64,000 bases of DNA from Shinella sp. (lineage in GTDB: Bacteria > Pseudomonadota > Alphaproteobacteria > Rhizobiales > Rhizobiaceae). The stretch lies in the NCBI GenBank assembly GCA_003248775.1, contig QFQX01000020.1, positions 1-64,000 of the forward strand. Direction: 5' to 3'. The position numbers and the translations under genes are program-made. Under the pieces are notes generated by a model. The model ran no database searches. It saw only the letters and a program-made list of their open reading frames with translations, and was not told the DNA's origin. The stretch's first letter is position 1; the number at the start of each line of letters is the position of its first letter. Of the stretch, positions 34,539 to 43,591 are shown piece by piece.

Positions 34539-35588
34539 TCATGCCGGAATAGGCCGGTTCGCTGCGTAGCTCGATGCGTAAGAGAAGATCGCAGGCAGCC
34601 CTCCGGTGTGGACGAACACGACCCGGTCCGACGCGCTCAGGCGACCGGCGCGGATGTCTCCGACGAGTCCGGAAAAGCCCTTTCCCGAATAGACCGGATC
34701 GACGACAATCCCTTCCGTGCGGGCGAGCAATGCCGCGGCATCCTGAGCCGCCAGTGCGGGCTTGCCGTATTCATCACCCACGTATTCGGTAGAATTGCTG
34801 ATGCCCTCGGCGCCAACCTTTATCTCGAAGCCAAGAAGATCGGCCGCCGACACGCATCGTTGCGCGATCTCGTCCGGGGTTTCGTAGGCTTCGTTACGGG
34901 CGTCCATCGGATTGATGCCGCGAACCTTAACGTCATGACCGAGAATTTCCGCGGCAGCCTGCAATCCGGCCTGCGTGCTGACCTGCGAGGTCGCGTAGAT
35001 GTGCGTTGGCAGCGGCTCGCCCTGAGCCTCCAACTGATCGATCAGTTCCACGTAGGCGCCGATATAGGCCACGGCCGCCAGCGTCAGCGCCCGGTCCGAC
35101 CCCATGCCAAGGATCATCGGCGTGCGGCCCTCGGACTGCAGCCGCGCCGCCATATCCTCTTTGGCCTGCTTCATCGAAGATGTCGCCTCGACCGGAACGA
35201 TCTGCGCACCAAACATGCGGGCGATCAGTTGATTACCCTGAATCGTTTCGAAATGTGCATCCTTGCGTGGCATCAGGATGCACTCGAGTCCGAGCTTGGC
35301 GGCCGCCGCTGCCAGTTGCCGAGACTGGTTCGACTGGGACGCTGCTCCCTGAACGACAACATCAACGCCGCGGCTGAGTGCATCGCCAAGAATATACTCG
35401 TGCTGGCGAACCTTGTTGCCGCCAAAGGCCAGCCCGGTGCAGTCGTCACGCTTGAACCAGATTTTCGGTCCGGCGAGCGCCTCGGTCAGCCGCGGGCAGA
35501 ATTCCAGCGGCGTGGGAAGATGCGCGAGGCGGGCGCGGGGGAGACGGGCTAGCGCGTCGGCCAGTTCGCTTTTGGAGAATTTGGACAT
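34539..35588 (-). CDS. D-cysteine desulfhydrase/ACC deaminase family PLP enzyme
   Basis: Cytosolic fold-type II PLP enzyme of 349 residues. The cofactor lysine is K59 in GGNKVRQHEY; family members usually read GGNKTRKLE, so the substrate side is a little unusual. The phosphate and ring contacts QGAASQSNQSRQLA and HTGGLPAIFSY are typical. Known activities are deamination of 1-aminocyclopropane-1-carboxylate or beta-elimination from D-cysteine or related D-amino acids. It is the last gene of the long leftward operon; with D-serine dehydratase at the end of the rightward operon, D-amino acid chemistry is suggested. Exact substrate uncertain. Confidence 0.87.
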   Translation of the reverse strand: MSKFSKSELADALARLPRARLAHLPTPLEFCPRLTEALAGPKIWFKRDDCTGLAFGGNKVRQHEYILGDALSRGVDVVVQGAASQSNQSRQLAAAAAKLGLECILMPRKDAHFETIQGNQLIARMFGAQIVPVEATSSMKQAKEDMAARLQSEGRTPMILGMGSDRALTLAAVAYIGAYVELIDQLEAQGEPLPTHIYATSQVSTQAGLQAAAEILGHDVKVRGINPMDARNEAYETPDEIAQRCVSAADLLGFEIKVGAEGISNSTEYVGDEYGKPALAAQDAAALLARTEGIVVDPVYSGKGFSGLVGDIRAGRLSASDRVVFVHTGGLPAIFSYASSYAANRPIPA

Positions 35589-35658
35589 GTGCTGGTCTTT
35601 TCGATAAACTGAATTTCACGCGATGACGGAATCCGCCGGGAAGCTGACGATCGACGGA

Positions 35659-36753
35659 TCAGGAAAGACGGCTTCCGTTTTCGGGATCAAAGAGGCTGAG
35701 GCGCGATGCGTCGATGCGCAGCCGTGTGGAACCGGTTTGGGTGACCGATCCGGCACGCAGCAATGCTGACTGCTCCGCTCCAGCGTACTGGAAAAGTACA
35801 ACGTCGTCGGAACCGGTCGGCTCAATCAGCGTCACATTGACCTCGATATCAAGTTCATGGGCTGAAGGCGCTGATTTACCGTTGGCCAACGAGATATGTT
35901 CGGGGCGAATGCCAACGGTCAGCTTCCGTCCATCGGACCGCAGTGAGGCTGCAAACTCGTCCGGTCCGGCGAGAACAGTATCGGTGCCATCGAGCGCCAC
36001 GCGACCGCCGCGGCTGACTGCCGGAAGCAGATTGATTCTCGGATTGCCGATGAAGGTTGCGACAAAAAGATTGGCAGGCTTGTTATAGACCTCGTTGGGC
36101 GTTCCAAACTGCTGGATCACGCCCCTGTCGAGAATGGCGATCCGGCTTGCGAGCGTCATCGCCTCAATCTGGTCATGGGTCACATAAACCGTGGTCCTTC
36201 CCATGCGCTGGTGAAGCTTTTTCAGCTCGGTGCGCATTTCCACGCGCAGCAGCGCATCGAGATTCGACAGCGGTTCGTCGAACAGGAACAGATCGGGTTC
36301 GCGCACAAGTGCCCGCCCAATGGCGACGCGCTGGCGCTGGCCGCCGGACAACTGCGCGGGTTTTCGATCGAGGAGGTGTTTGATCTGGAGAAGCGAGGCG
36401 ACATCATCCACAGCCTTGTCTCGTTCAGCCTGCGGTACCTTCCGCATTTCGAGCGGGAAGGCAATGTTCTGACGCACTGTCATAGAAGGATATAGCGCGT
36501 AGGACTGGAACACCATCGCGATATCACGGTGCTGGCAGGGGACATCGTTCAGCACGCGCCCTCCCAGACGGATTTCGCCGGAGGAGATGCTGTGCAAGCC
36601 AGCGATGGCGTGAAGAAGGGTCGACTTGCCGCAGCCGGATGGGCCGAGCAAGACCAGGAATTCCCCCGATGCGACCTCGATGTTGATATTGTTCAGGACA
36701 CAAAGGTCACCAGCATAGTATTTGTAGACCTTATCGAGTTCGAGCGAAGACAT
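35659..36753 (-). CDS. Sugar-type ABC transporter ATPase (UgpC/MalK family)
   Basis: ATP-binding subunit of 364 residues from the ATG at 36753 (AAGGAA site). Walker A GPSGCGKST, Q-loop VFQSYAL, signature LSGGQRQR and Walker B LFLFDEP are intact. The C-terminal ~130 residues are the MalK-type TOBE regulatory region. The rightward operon at 42 kb encodes a matching binding protein and two permeases but no ATPase, so this gene very probably energises that importer from the opposite operon, under the same operators. A close paralogue is at 58127. Confidence 0.95.
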   Translation of the reverse strand: MSSLELDKVYKYYAGDLCVLNNINIEVASGEFLVLLGPSGCGKSTLLHAIAGLHSISSGEIRLGGRVLNDVPCQHRDIAMVFQSYALYPSMTVRQNIAFPLEMRKVPQAERDKAVDDVASLLQIKHLLDRKPAQLSGGQRQRVAIGRALVREPDLFLFDEPLSNLDALLRVEMRTELKKLHQRMGRTTVYVTHDQIEAMTLASRIAILDRGVIQQFGTPNEVYNKPANLFVATFIGNPRINLLPAVSRGGRVALDGTDTVLAGPDEFAASLRSDGRKLTVGIRPEHISLANGKSAPSAHELDIEVNVTLIEPTGSDDVVLFQYAGAEQSALLRAGSVTQTGSTRLRIDASRLSLFDPENGSRLS

Positions 36754-36899
36754 CAGCTGTTCCTTTTGTGCGGGCTTGCGCCCTTGACGGTAAATCAGGT
36801 TGGGAGGCGATCGGTTCGAGCGCAGACTGATCGTCCCTGCTGGAAACGAACAGGACGCCTCGCTGGACCCAGGCGACGCCCCGTTCATTCCCAAGATTC

Positions 36900-37805
36900 T
36901 TAGGCGGCCTGTTGGGCGATGAGTTGTGCCAGCATGCCTTCCTCTTCACGCGACAGGTCCGTCAACGGCGGACGAACCGGACCGGCGTCGAAGCCCTGCA
37001 GGCGAACGCCAGCCTTGACGGCGGATACAGCATAACCCTTTGCGCGATTGCGGATCGCCATGAAGGGATAGAAGAAATCCCTCAGAATACGTTCGCAGGT
37101 GGCGCGATCACCGGCGCGAAGCGCTGCGTAGAACTCGTTGGCAAGACCCGGCACGAAGTTGAACACAGCCGACGAATAGGTGGTGAAGCCGGCGCCGAGA
37201 TAGGCTTCAGCGAAGAGTTCAGCGGTCGGCATGCCGCCGAGGTACATAAGGCGGTCGCCCATCTTGGCGGTGATCTGACGGACGAGGCCGATATCGCCGG
37301 TGCCGTCCTTGAAGCCGATCAGGTTCGGGCACTCGTCGCAAAGGCGGGCGAGCGTGTCGGCCTGCAGCACAGAGTTGTCGCGGTTATAGACCATGACGCC
37401 GATATCGATCGACTGGCAGACCTTCTTGATGTGCGCGTAAAGCCCTTCCTGCGGCGCGTCGATCAGGTAATGCGGCAGAAGCAGGATGCCATCGGCGCCA
37501 ATCTTCTGAACCGACTGCGCGATTTCGACAGCGACCTCGGTGCCGTAACCGCAACCCGAAACGATGGCGGTCTCACCGGCAACTTCCTTTGCGGCGGCGA
37601 CGATACCGGGAATTTCATCAGGCTTGAGTGAGAAGAATTCACCCGTGCCGCCGGCAGCGAACAGCACCGGCGCCTTGTAGCCGGCAAGCCAGGCAACATG
37701 CTTCTTGTAGCTTTCCGGGGCGAAACGCCCCTCCGCGTCAAAGTGCGTAACCGGGAAGGAAAGAAGGCCAGATCCGAGTGCGGCTTTTATCTGTTCAGGT
37801 GTCAT
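36900..37805 (-). CDS. kdgD: 5-dehydro-4-deoxyglucarate dehydratase
   Basis: Dihydrodipicolinate-synthase-fold lyase of 301 residues. It should dehydrate and decarboxylate 5-keto-4-deoxyglucarate to alpha-ketoglutarate semialdehyde (EC 4.2.1.41) in the glucarate/galactarate route. The Schiff-base lysine K166 in GFKDGTGD and Tyr140 in VYNRDN are present, and long stretches (FAAGGTGEFFSL, PHYLIDAPQEGLYAH) match KdgD as I know it from agrobacteria. The ATG at 37805 is preferred to a TTG two codons earlier. No glucarate dehydratase or semialdehyde dehydrogenase is in the window, so it may serve a related keto acid here. Confidence 0.85.
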   Translation of the reverse strand: MTPEQIKAALGSGLLSFPVTHFDAEGRFAPESYKKHVAWLAGYKAPVLFAAGGTGEFFSLKPDEIPGIVAAAKEVAGETAIVSGCGYGTEVAVEIAQSVQKIGADGILLLPHYLIDAPQEGLYAHIKKVCQSIDIGVMVYNRDNSVLQADTLARLCDECPNLIGFKDGTGDIGLVRQITAKMGDRLMYLGGMPTAELFAEAYLGAGFTTYSSAVFNFVPGLANEFYAALRAGDRATCERILRDFFYPFMAIRNRAKGYAVSAVKAGVRLQGFDAGPVRPPLTDLSREEEGMLAQLIAQQAA

Positions 37806-37847
37806 ATGCAATCTCGCTTGTCGCTGTGAGGTATTAAGGAAAACCGG

Positions 37848-38780
37848 TCAGGATTTCGCAGTCCGAAATTCCTGGTCGGGCAGGTCGAGCACCGCCTTGC
37901 CACGGAAACCGGGTTGCAGGACTGCAGCAGCAGTTTCCGGGAGGTCCGCCCAAGGTCGGCGCATCTGCACAGCGGTCTTGAGCTTACCGTTCTGCAGAAG
38001 TTGGATTAATTGTGTTAGCAGAGCGCCGACACGGCGCTCGCCTATAGCGAAACCCTGCAGCGAACCACCGCTTCGCATCAGGGCGTCGAGGCCCGGGAAC
38101 ACGGCGTCCTCGCCGGAACTCCAGCCAAGCGATTGCACGGCACCGCCCGCTTTAAGCAGGTTCACCGCCCGAACCAATGACGGCCCGCCCAGCGTTTCGA
38201 CGACAAGGTCGGCGTTCGGAGCATGTGCAAGGTCTGTGACGACTTCATGTGCGCCCAGCTGCAGAAGGAGATCACGGTCCCTTTCGGATCTGGTCGCCGC
38301 GACGACGTGTGCGCCGCCCAGACGGGCCAATTGAACCGCAAACTGTCCGACACTGCCCGACGCGCCGGTAATGAGCACCGTTCGTGCGAGGATCGGACCG
38401 TTGCGTGTCAGAACCGCCAATGCCGTTGTCGCGGCGGTCGCCAGTGTGACCGCCTCGCCGAGGTCGACATCTTCGGGAACGACAGCAATATCGTCCTGGT
38501 GTACGATCCGAGCTTCAGCCCAGCCACCCGACAGCCCGCGCGCCACCACTCGCGTTCCGACCGGCGGAGCCTTGACGCCCGGTCCGAGTTCGCTGATCAC
38601 GCCCGCTGTATCCCAGCCGGGAACGAAACCTTCCGCAAATCCACCATGTACCGCCCGGCGCGATTCCCCGCGATTGAGAGCGATCACCCGGACATCGATC
38701 GCAACCTCTTCCTGGCCCGGGCGTGGGCGGCTGCGCTCTGCGGGCTTCAGGCCGCTGCTCGTGGCTTCGTAGACGCGCAT
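37848..38780 (-). CDS. Medium-chain dehydrogenase/quinone oxidoreductase-type enzyme
   Basis: Cytosolic NAD(P)H-dependent oxidoreductase of 310 residues, zinc-independent MDR type. The N-terminal GroES-like half contains GESRRAVHGGFAEGFVPGWD; the nucleotide fold has ITGASGSVGQFAVQLARLGG. Catalytic and structural zinc cysteines are absent, as in quinone oxidoreductases. The ATG at 38780 (GAGG upstream) sits 8 bases after the stop of the M24 gene. It is part of the leftward catabolic operon; substrate unknown. Confidence 0.88.
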   Translation of the reverse strand: MRVYEATSSGLKPAERSRPRPGQEEVAIDVRVIALNRGESRRAVHGGFAEGFVPGWDTAGVISELGPGVKAPPVGTRVVARGLSGGWAEARIVHQDDIAVVPEDVDLGEAVTLATAATTALAVLTRNGPILARTVLITGASGSVGQFAVQLARLGGAHVVAATRSERDRDLLLQLGAHEVVTDLAHAPNADLVVETLGGPSLVRAVNLLKAGGAVQSLGWSSGEDAVFPGLDALMRSGGSLQGFAIGERRVGALLTQLIQLLQNGKLKTAVQMRRPWADLPETAAAVLQPGFRGKAVLDLPDQEFRTAKS

Positions 38781-38788
38781 ATCCGACC

Positions 38789-39943
38789 TCACTTCGAAAG
38801 GATTTCACGCGGCAGCCGCGTCAGGCGCTCAGGACCGCGTTCCGTGACGGCCACGGTTTCGCTGAACGCGAGTTCAGGGGTGTGAACGACGACATGGAAA
38901 ACCATGCCGGCCTCGAAGGTCCACACCTGCCCGGGCGCCATAATTCGGGTATGGTCGCTGACACGAGGCACCGCCTGGTACCCGAGCGTGTAGGCTGTGA
39001 TCTGGGTGAAAGTGTTCTTGAGCCCCTGACGGACTACCGCGTCTCGGCAGATTGCATCCACTGCCTGACCGCTCGCTCCCGGAACCATAGCTTCGATCTG
39101 ACGATCCTGGATTTCGACCAGTCGCGCGGCAAGTTCGCGATCGGCCGGAGAAACCGGCCCGACAACAACAGGTCTGACGACGCGCCCGCTGTAGCCGCGG
39201 TATTGCGGCGTCGCCTCGAGAAAGAGACGTTCGCCGACTTCCCATGCGGCCCCGCGTACGCCGCCGATCAACGCATCTTCACCGGTCATTCGGCCGAGCA
39301 AGGCAGCCTTGGTGTTGTCGGCGCCATGTCGGATCGAAGCTTCATACATCGCTGCCAGAGTATCGCGGTCCAGCGTGCCAGCCCGGACCGTTTCAGCGCC
39401 GGCGGCGACGATGGCGTCAGCGATTTCAGCCGCGCTACGGATATAAGACAGCTCCGCTGGCGACTTGATCAGTCTCTGTTCCCAGATCACACCGGAGAAG
39501 TCGACGATCTCCATGCCGGGATTGCCGGCGCGAATCAGGTTCAACCGCTCGATCGTGAGAATGTTGCTGTCCTTTTCGACCGCCAGCTTCTTCGGCGCAA
39601 ACCGGGCAATGGCCCTGGCGATCCGTGCCTGCGAATCCTCGTCGTCGGCGAAGGTCTCAATCGAGCGCGACCACGACTGGTCGAGGAATGTGCCCAGGTC
39701 GAGTTCGCGTACGATCAGCCAGGGCTCGCCCCTTGCAGGGATCAAGGCAGCCTGGTAGCGCGCCGCCGTCGCGAGATATCCGAAAAGATAGGCAAGATGA
39801 TCGATCTGGTCGACCAGCAGCATGTCGGCGCCACGGACAACCATCTCTGCCTGGATCGCAGCGACCCGCGCCTTGTATTCGGCCAGCTCAAAATCCAGAG
39901 GTCCGTGGGGGGGATAGGTCGTCTCGACTGCCTGCGTCGTCAT
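38789..39943 (-). CDS. M24-family creatinase/DoeA-like hydrolase, metal ligands altered
   Basis: Pita-bread-fold enzyme of 384 residues with a creatinase-type N-terminal domain. At the two aspartate metal ligands of aminopeptidases it has Glu (FLEATPQY) and Arg (YSGRVVRP). Around the usual metal His it has LGYQAVP. The last two Glu positions remain (FEAGMVF, FSETVAV). This loss points away from a dimetal peptidase and toward the metal-independent creatinase or ectoine-hydrolase (DoeA) side of the family, which open amide or amidine bonds of small molecules. It overlaps the M81 gene start-to-stop and has a paralogue at 48977. Confidence 0.85.
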   Translation of the reverse strand: MTTQAVETTYPPHGPLDFELAEYKARVAAIQAEMVVRGADMLLVDQIDHLAYLFGYLATAARYQAALIPARGEPWLIVRELDLGTFLDQSWSRSIETFADDEDSQARIARAIARFAPKKLAVEKDSNILTIERLNLIRAGNPGMEIVDFSGVIWEQRLIKSPAELSYIRSAAEIADAIVAAGAETVRAGTLDRDTLAAMYEASIRHGADNTKAALLGRMTGEDALIGGVRGAAWEVGERLFLEATPQYRGYSGRVVRPVVVGPVSPADRELAARLVEIQDRQIEAMVPGASGQAVDAICRDAVVRQGLKNTFTQITAYTLGYQAVPRVSDHTRIMAPGQVWTFEAGMVFHVVVHTPELAFSETVAVTERGPERLTRLPREILSK

Positions 39944-41424
39944 GGGATGTCCTGCCTTGCTTGTTCGTCGTGATAGTTGGCGCCGTCCGCGATCGGCCAG
40001 AGGTGCCGTCCCAGGCGTTTCCGCTGCAACCTGCCAACATCGACCGGCGACAGACCGGGCGGATCGGCGGTGATGATCCTGGCGGCGCGCGTTGCGAACC
40101 AGGCCCGGAAGTGCTGGCTCGATTTCAGCGCGACGATCGGGAACTGAGCGATGTCAATGCCTGCTTTGATAAACCAGCTGTCGTCGAGTGTCTGGCGCCT
40201 GCCATTTGAAACGACAACATCGACGGAACCGATGCGCAGCGTGGCGATCAAGCCAAGATCGATCTCCTCGCCGGTGCCCATCGGGCTCTTGACATGCAGG
40301 AGGCCGTTGTTGAGCCCCAGTACCTCGGCCTCGGCCAGAATGGGTTCTCCGAGCAGGGCATTGCTATGCCCCCCAAGGGTAACGTGGATTCGCGCGCCAA
40401 CGCCCGCATCCGCCGCCTGCTTTACAGTGGATGGGTCATTGATATGCGAAAAGCAGGCGCGTGATCCTGACGCGATCAAGGCCGAGAGAAGATGTGTTCC
40501 GTCCCCGGGCGTGCCGGCGCCTGTATTATCGGAGAACTCGTTGATCACGATCATGGAGCGGCCGTCTCGCACGGCTTCGCGAACCGCGCCTTCGGCATCA
40601 AGGCACTCCACCTTGATCTCGCCACGCCGCCTCCAGAGATCGGCAGCGATCCGCTTGGCGAGAGCGCGCGCGTCTGCTTTACCCTTGCGCGTGACGACCA
40701 CCACCGACGCGCCGATATGCGGCACGTCGACATAGGGGAAACCGTGCATGATGCGCGCGCAGGCGACGCCACGATCTTTTTCGATCTCCGCGCAAAGAGC
40801 GTCGAGATCCTCGAAAACCGGAAGATTGGTCGGAACCGGCGGAAAGAGCATCGGAACGGGCTCGACCGCCGTTTCGAACTGAACCTTGCCTAGAACAATG
40901 TCGGAGAGGCATCTCGCGGCCTCAACCCCACGCTCATGTTGATCGACATGCGGATTGAACCGGACCGGAAAAATCCCCTGGCAGAGATCGCCGAGCTGCT
41001 GGCGAATATTTCCGTGGAGATCCAGCGTGGCGACGATCGAAAAATCCGTCCCCATACGCGCGCGTAGCGCGGCACAGATGTCTTCCTCGATGCTGTCAAC
41101 CCCTTCAGCGACGCCCGCGCCGTGCAAGGACAGCAGCAATCCATCCAGATCGGACGATGCCACCCGCTCAACCAACTCGTCGCGCAATGCGATATAGGCC
41201 TCGCGACGGATTATGCCTGAAGGTGTCGCCTCGGCGTAGATCAGAGGGATGAGATCGAAACCAAGCCGCCCGCCTTCGTCGAACAAGCCACCAAGATACG
41301 TTCGCGCACCGTGACTGAATTTCACGATCTCTTGCGCCCTCAGAACCTGGAATGCAGCCAGATCAGTCGGCGTGGCAAACGTATTCGTTTCGTGGAATAT
41401 CCCACCGACACCTACACGAAGCAT
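39940..41424 (-). CDS. M81 family (MlrC-like) metallohydrolase
   Basis: Cytosolic protein of 494 residues of the M81/MlrC family, named for the enzyme finishing microcystin breakdown. Family landmarks are GIFHETNTFATP near the N-terminus, LLLSLHGAGVAEG, ATLDLHGNI, and FNPHVDQHERG with probable metal-binding histidines. Most members sit in catabolic operons with ABC transporters and have no proven substrate. The ATG at 41424 is preferred over one 8 codons upstream. Its stop overlaps the next gene's start by 4 bases; it follows the flavin reductase by 31 bp. Confidence 0.9.
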   Translation of the reverse strand: MLRVGVGGIFHETNTFATPTDLAAFQVLRAQEIVKFSHGARTYLGGLFDEGGRLGFDLIPLIYAEATPSGIIRREAYIALRDELVERVASSDLDGLLLSLHGAGVAEGVDSIEEDICAALRARMGTDFSIVATLDLHGNIRQQLGDLCQGIFPVRFNPHVDQHERGVEAARCLSDIVLGKVQFETAVEPVPMLFPPVPTNLPVFEDLDALCAEIEKDRGVACARIMHGFPYVDVPHIGASVVVVTRKGKADARALAKRIAADLWRRRGEIKVECLDAEGAVREAVRDGRSMIVINEFSDNTGAGTPGDGTHLLSALIASGSRACFSHINDPSTVKQAADAGVGARIHVTLGGHSNALLGEPILAEAEVLGLNNGLLHVKSPMGTGEEIDLGLIATLRIGSVDVVVSNGRRQTLDDSWFIKAGIDIAQFPIVALKSSQHFRAWFATRAARIITADPPGLSPVDVGRLQRKRLGRHLWPIADGANYHDEQARQDIP

Positions 41425-41455
41425 GCTCACCGTCCCTCTTTCATTCAAACTGTCG

Positions 41456-41980
41456 TCAGTTGGCTTGCGGCGCGACGAGGTCTACATATTGTCGAGCGCA
41501 ATAGGCGAGAGGATCCGTTTCCGACACAGCGCCCGAAACAATGCGGCCAATGATCAGCGTGTGATCGCCCGCCTCGACGATGCTGTGAACTTCGCATTCG
41601 GCATGAGCGCGAACGCTCTCGAGAATAGGCGCGCCGAAATTCTCGCTCGCCTCCCAACGAACTGTGGAGAACTTGTCCATGTCTCCGACAGCGAAGGCAT
41701 TCGAAATGCCGGATTGACCTCTGGAGAGGAAGTTGACAACGAAGCTCTCCCGATCCCGGATTGTCTGCAGCGTGTATTTGGCGTTCTGCAGGCAGACGGC
41801 CAGAAGGGGCGGATCGAGAGACACCGACATGACGGCGCTCACAGTGAGGCCCACCGGCCGATCGCTTTCATCCATGGCCGTGACGACTGTCACGCCGCTC
41901 GGGAAGCCGGAAAAAATGCCCCGAAAGACAGCAGGATCAAGGGACAGATCGGAAATTCCGCGCGTTTGAGCGAGGGTCAT
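41456..41980 (-). CDS. Flavin reductase (HpaC-like), monooxygenase partner
   Basis: FMN/FAD:NAD(P)H reductase of 174 residues. The flavin_reduct fold shows FPSGVTVVTAMDESDRPVGL and LTVSAVMSVSLDPPLLAVCL, standard for small components of two-component monooxygenases. The ATG at 41980 has GGAGG upstream; the operator AAGTGAATACTGCATGCACT begins 16 bases before it. First gene of the leftward operon. Its oxygenase is probably the acyl-CoA-dehydrogenase-like protein at 47712, which is under a similar operator in the other operon. Confidence 0.92.
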   Translation of the reverse strand: MTLAQTRGISDLSLDPAVFRGIFSGFPSGVTVVTAMDESDRPVGLTVSAVMSVSLDPPLLAVCLQNAKYTLQTIRDRESFVVNFLSRGQSGISNAFAVGDMDKFSTVRWEASENFGAPILESVRAHAECEVHSIVEAGDHTLIIGRIVSGAVSETDPLAYCARQYVDLVAPQAN

Positions 41981-41995
41981 TAACACATCCTCCAA

Positions 41996-42145
41996 AAGTG
42001 AATACTGCATGCACTAGCTTAGTGCCGTCAATTTGTCGAGTGTTATGTTATGTGCACGAAAATTTGCTTCTATCAAGCGGTTTCACGCAGTTTTGTCGCT
42101 TGACAAATTTCCAGTCGCTTTGATTAAAGTGAATACTGCATGGCG
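41996..42145. promoter_or_regulatory. Divergent promoter region with two GntR operators
   Basis: AAGTGAATACTGCATGCACT (41996-42015) overlaps the predicted -10 of the flavin-reductase operon (minus-strand -35 TTGACG at 42026-42031). AAGTGAATACTGCATGGCG (42127-42145) lies just after a strong rightward promoter TTGACA-17-ATTAAA (42100-42128), covering the transcript start. Both placements fit repression. Confidence 0.75.
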
Positions 42146-42207
42146 ACGACACTTGCCGCCTTTTTCGCGTTATGCATCCTAAAATCAACGGGGAACGGAG
42201 AATCATC

Positions 42208-43458
42208 ATGAAGGCAAGATCGCTTTTTCTGACGACAGCATTTCTTCTGGCTGGCGCGGCAAATTCACTCGCGGAAGAGAAGAAAATCGAAGTGCTGCAC
42301 TTCTGGACTGCAGGCGGAGAAGCCGCCGCAGTTGGGGTGATTAAAGACGCCATGACGGCCAAGGGATACACCTGGCTGGACTCGCCGACGTCCGGCACGG
42401 AGGCGCTCAATCAGGTGCTGCGTTCGCGTGTAGTCTCCGGTACGGCTCCGGGTGCGGTGCAGCTGCACTCCCAGGAAGTTGCGCCCTGGGTCGAGCAGGA
42501 TGCGCTCACCGACCTGTCCACCCTCGCCGCCGAGGGCAATTGGGACAACGTGATGTCGAACGCGATCACTCCGTTCGTCAAACAGAAAGGAACCTTCTTT
42601 GCGGTTCCGGTCGAAATGCACCGCGCCAATTGGCTGTGGTACAACAAGAAGGTTTTCGACAAGCTGGGCCTGCAGCCGCCGAAGACGCTCGACGAATTCA
42701 AGGTCGCAGCGGACAAGCTGCGCGAAGCCGGGATCATCCCGCTCGCGATTGGCGGCCAGAACTGGCAGGAAGCGACCCTCTTCGAATCTGTGCTGGTTGC
42801 AGTCGCCGGTCCTGATTTCTACAAAAAGGCGATCATCGAGCAGAACGAGGAGGCCCTCCGCAGCGATACGATGCTCAAGGTCTTCGACGAATTCCGCAAC
42901 ATGAACAAGTATATCGATCCGAACTTCCCGGGTCGTGACTGGAACATCGCAACCCAGATGGTTATGAACGGAACAGCGGCAATGCAGGTCCTGGGCGATT
43001 ACGCAAAGGGCGAGTTTGCCATTGCCAAGCTGCAGCCGAACGTTGACTACGGTTGTGTTCCTGCCCCAGGCACCGCTGGCACTTATCTCAGCGTTGTTGA
43101 CATCTTCGCGTTCTTCAAGAGCGCCGATCCCAACGTCCAGGCCGCTCAGGTCGACCTTGCGAAGATCGTCATGGATCCGGCGACCCAGCTTGCCTTCAGT
43201 GTCAAGAAGGGCTCTATCCCGGCGCGGACGGATGTGAAGGTTGACGCCTTGGATTTCTGCGGGCAAGAAGCCTACCGTGACCGCGGCGAGGCTGAAGCTC
43301 AGGGCCAGGTCTTCCCGTCTGTCGGTCACTTCGAGGCATGGAGCCCCGCCAAGAGCGGCGCATTCATGGACGTTATCTCCACGTTCTTCGAGCAGCCTTC
43401 CATGACTTCGCAGCAGGCCGTCGATCAGCTTGTGAGCGGTCTCCAGTCGGCCGAGTAA
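42208..43458 (+). CDS. Sugar-type ABC transporter substrate-binding protein
   Basis: Periplasmic receptor of family 1, 416 residues. A signal peptide ends near residue 23 (NSLAEE). It has the HFWTAGGEAAAV start and the MHRANWLWYNKKVFDKLGL block of carbohydrate-binding relatives. It is strikingly similar to the second binding protein at 61066 (shared NGxAAMQ and GRDW segments), pointing to duplication. The ATG at 42208 follows GGAG. First gene of the rightward operon, behind a GntR-controlled promoter. Substrate unknown: sugar, polyol or glycoside-like. Confidence 0.94.
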   Translation: MKARSLFLTTAFLLAGAANSLAEEKKIEVLHFWTAGGEAAAVGVIKDAMTAKGYTWLDSPTSGTEALNQVLRSRVVSGTAPGAVQLHSQEVAPWVEQDALTDLSTLAAEGNWDNVMSNAITPFVKQKGTFFAVPVEMHRANWLWYNKKVFDKLGLQPPKTLDEFKVAADKLREAGIIPLAIGGQNWQEATLFESVLVAVAGPDFYKKAIIEQNEEALRSDTMLKVFDEFRNMNKYIDPNFPGRDWNIATQMVMNGTAAMQVLGDYAKGEFAIAKLQPNVDYGCVPAPGTAGTYLSVVDIFAFFKSADPNVQAAQVDLAKIVMDPATQLAFSVKKGSIPARTDVKVDALDFCGQEAYRDRGEAEAQGQVFPSVGHFEAWSPAKSGAFMDVISTFFEQPSMTSQQAVDQLVSGLQSAE

Positions 43459-43591
43459 TCGTGCGGTAGCCCGCATTATGCGGTGGCGCGTGCAGGCATC
43501 ATCCGTCAAGGTCACGGCCGCACGCGCTTCGCCAATTCCTGCCCGCAGAATCGGCCGCGACGCCGATCGAACCAGCTATGAGACAGACTGA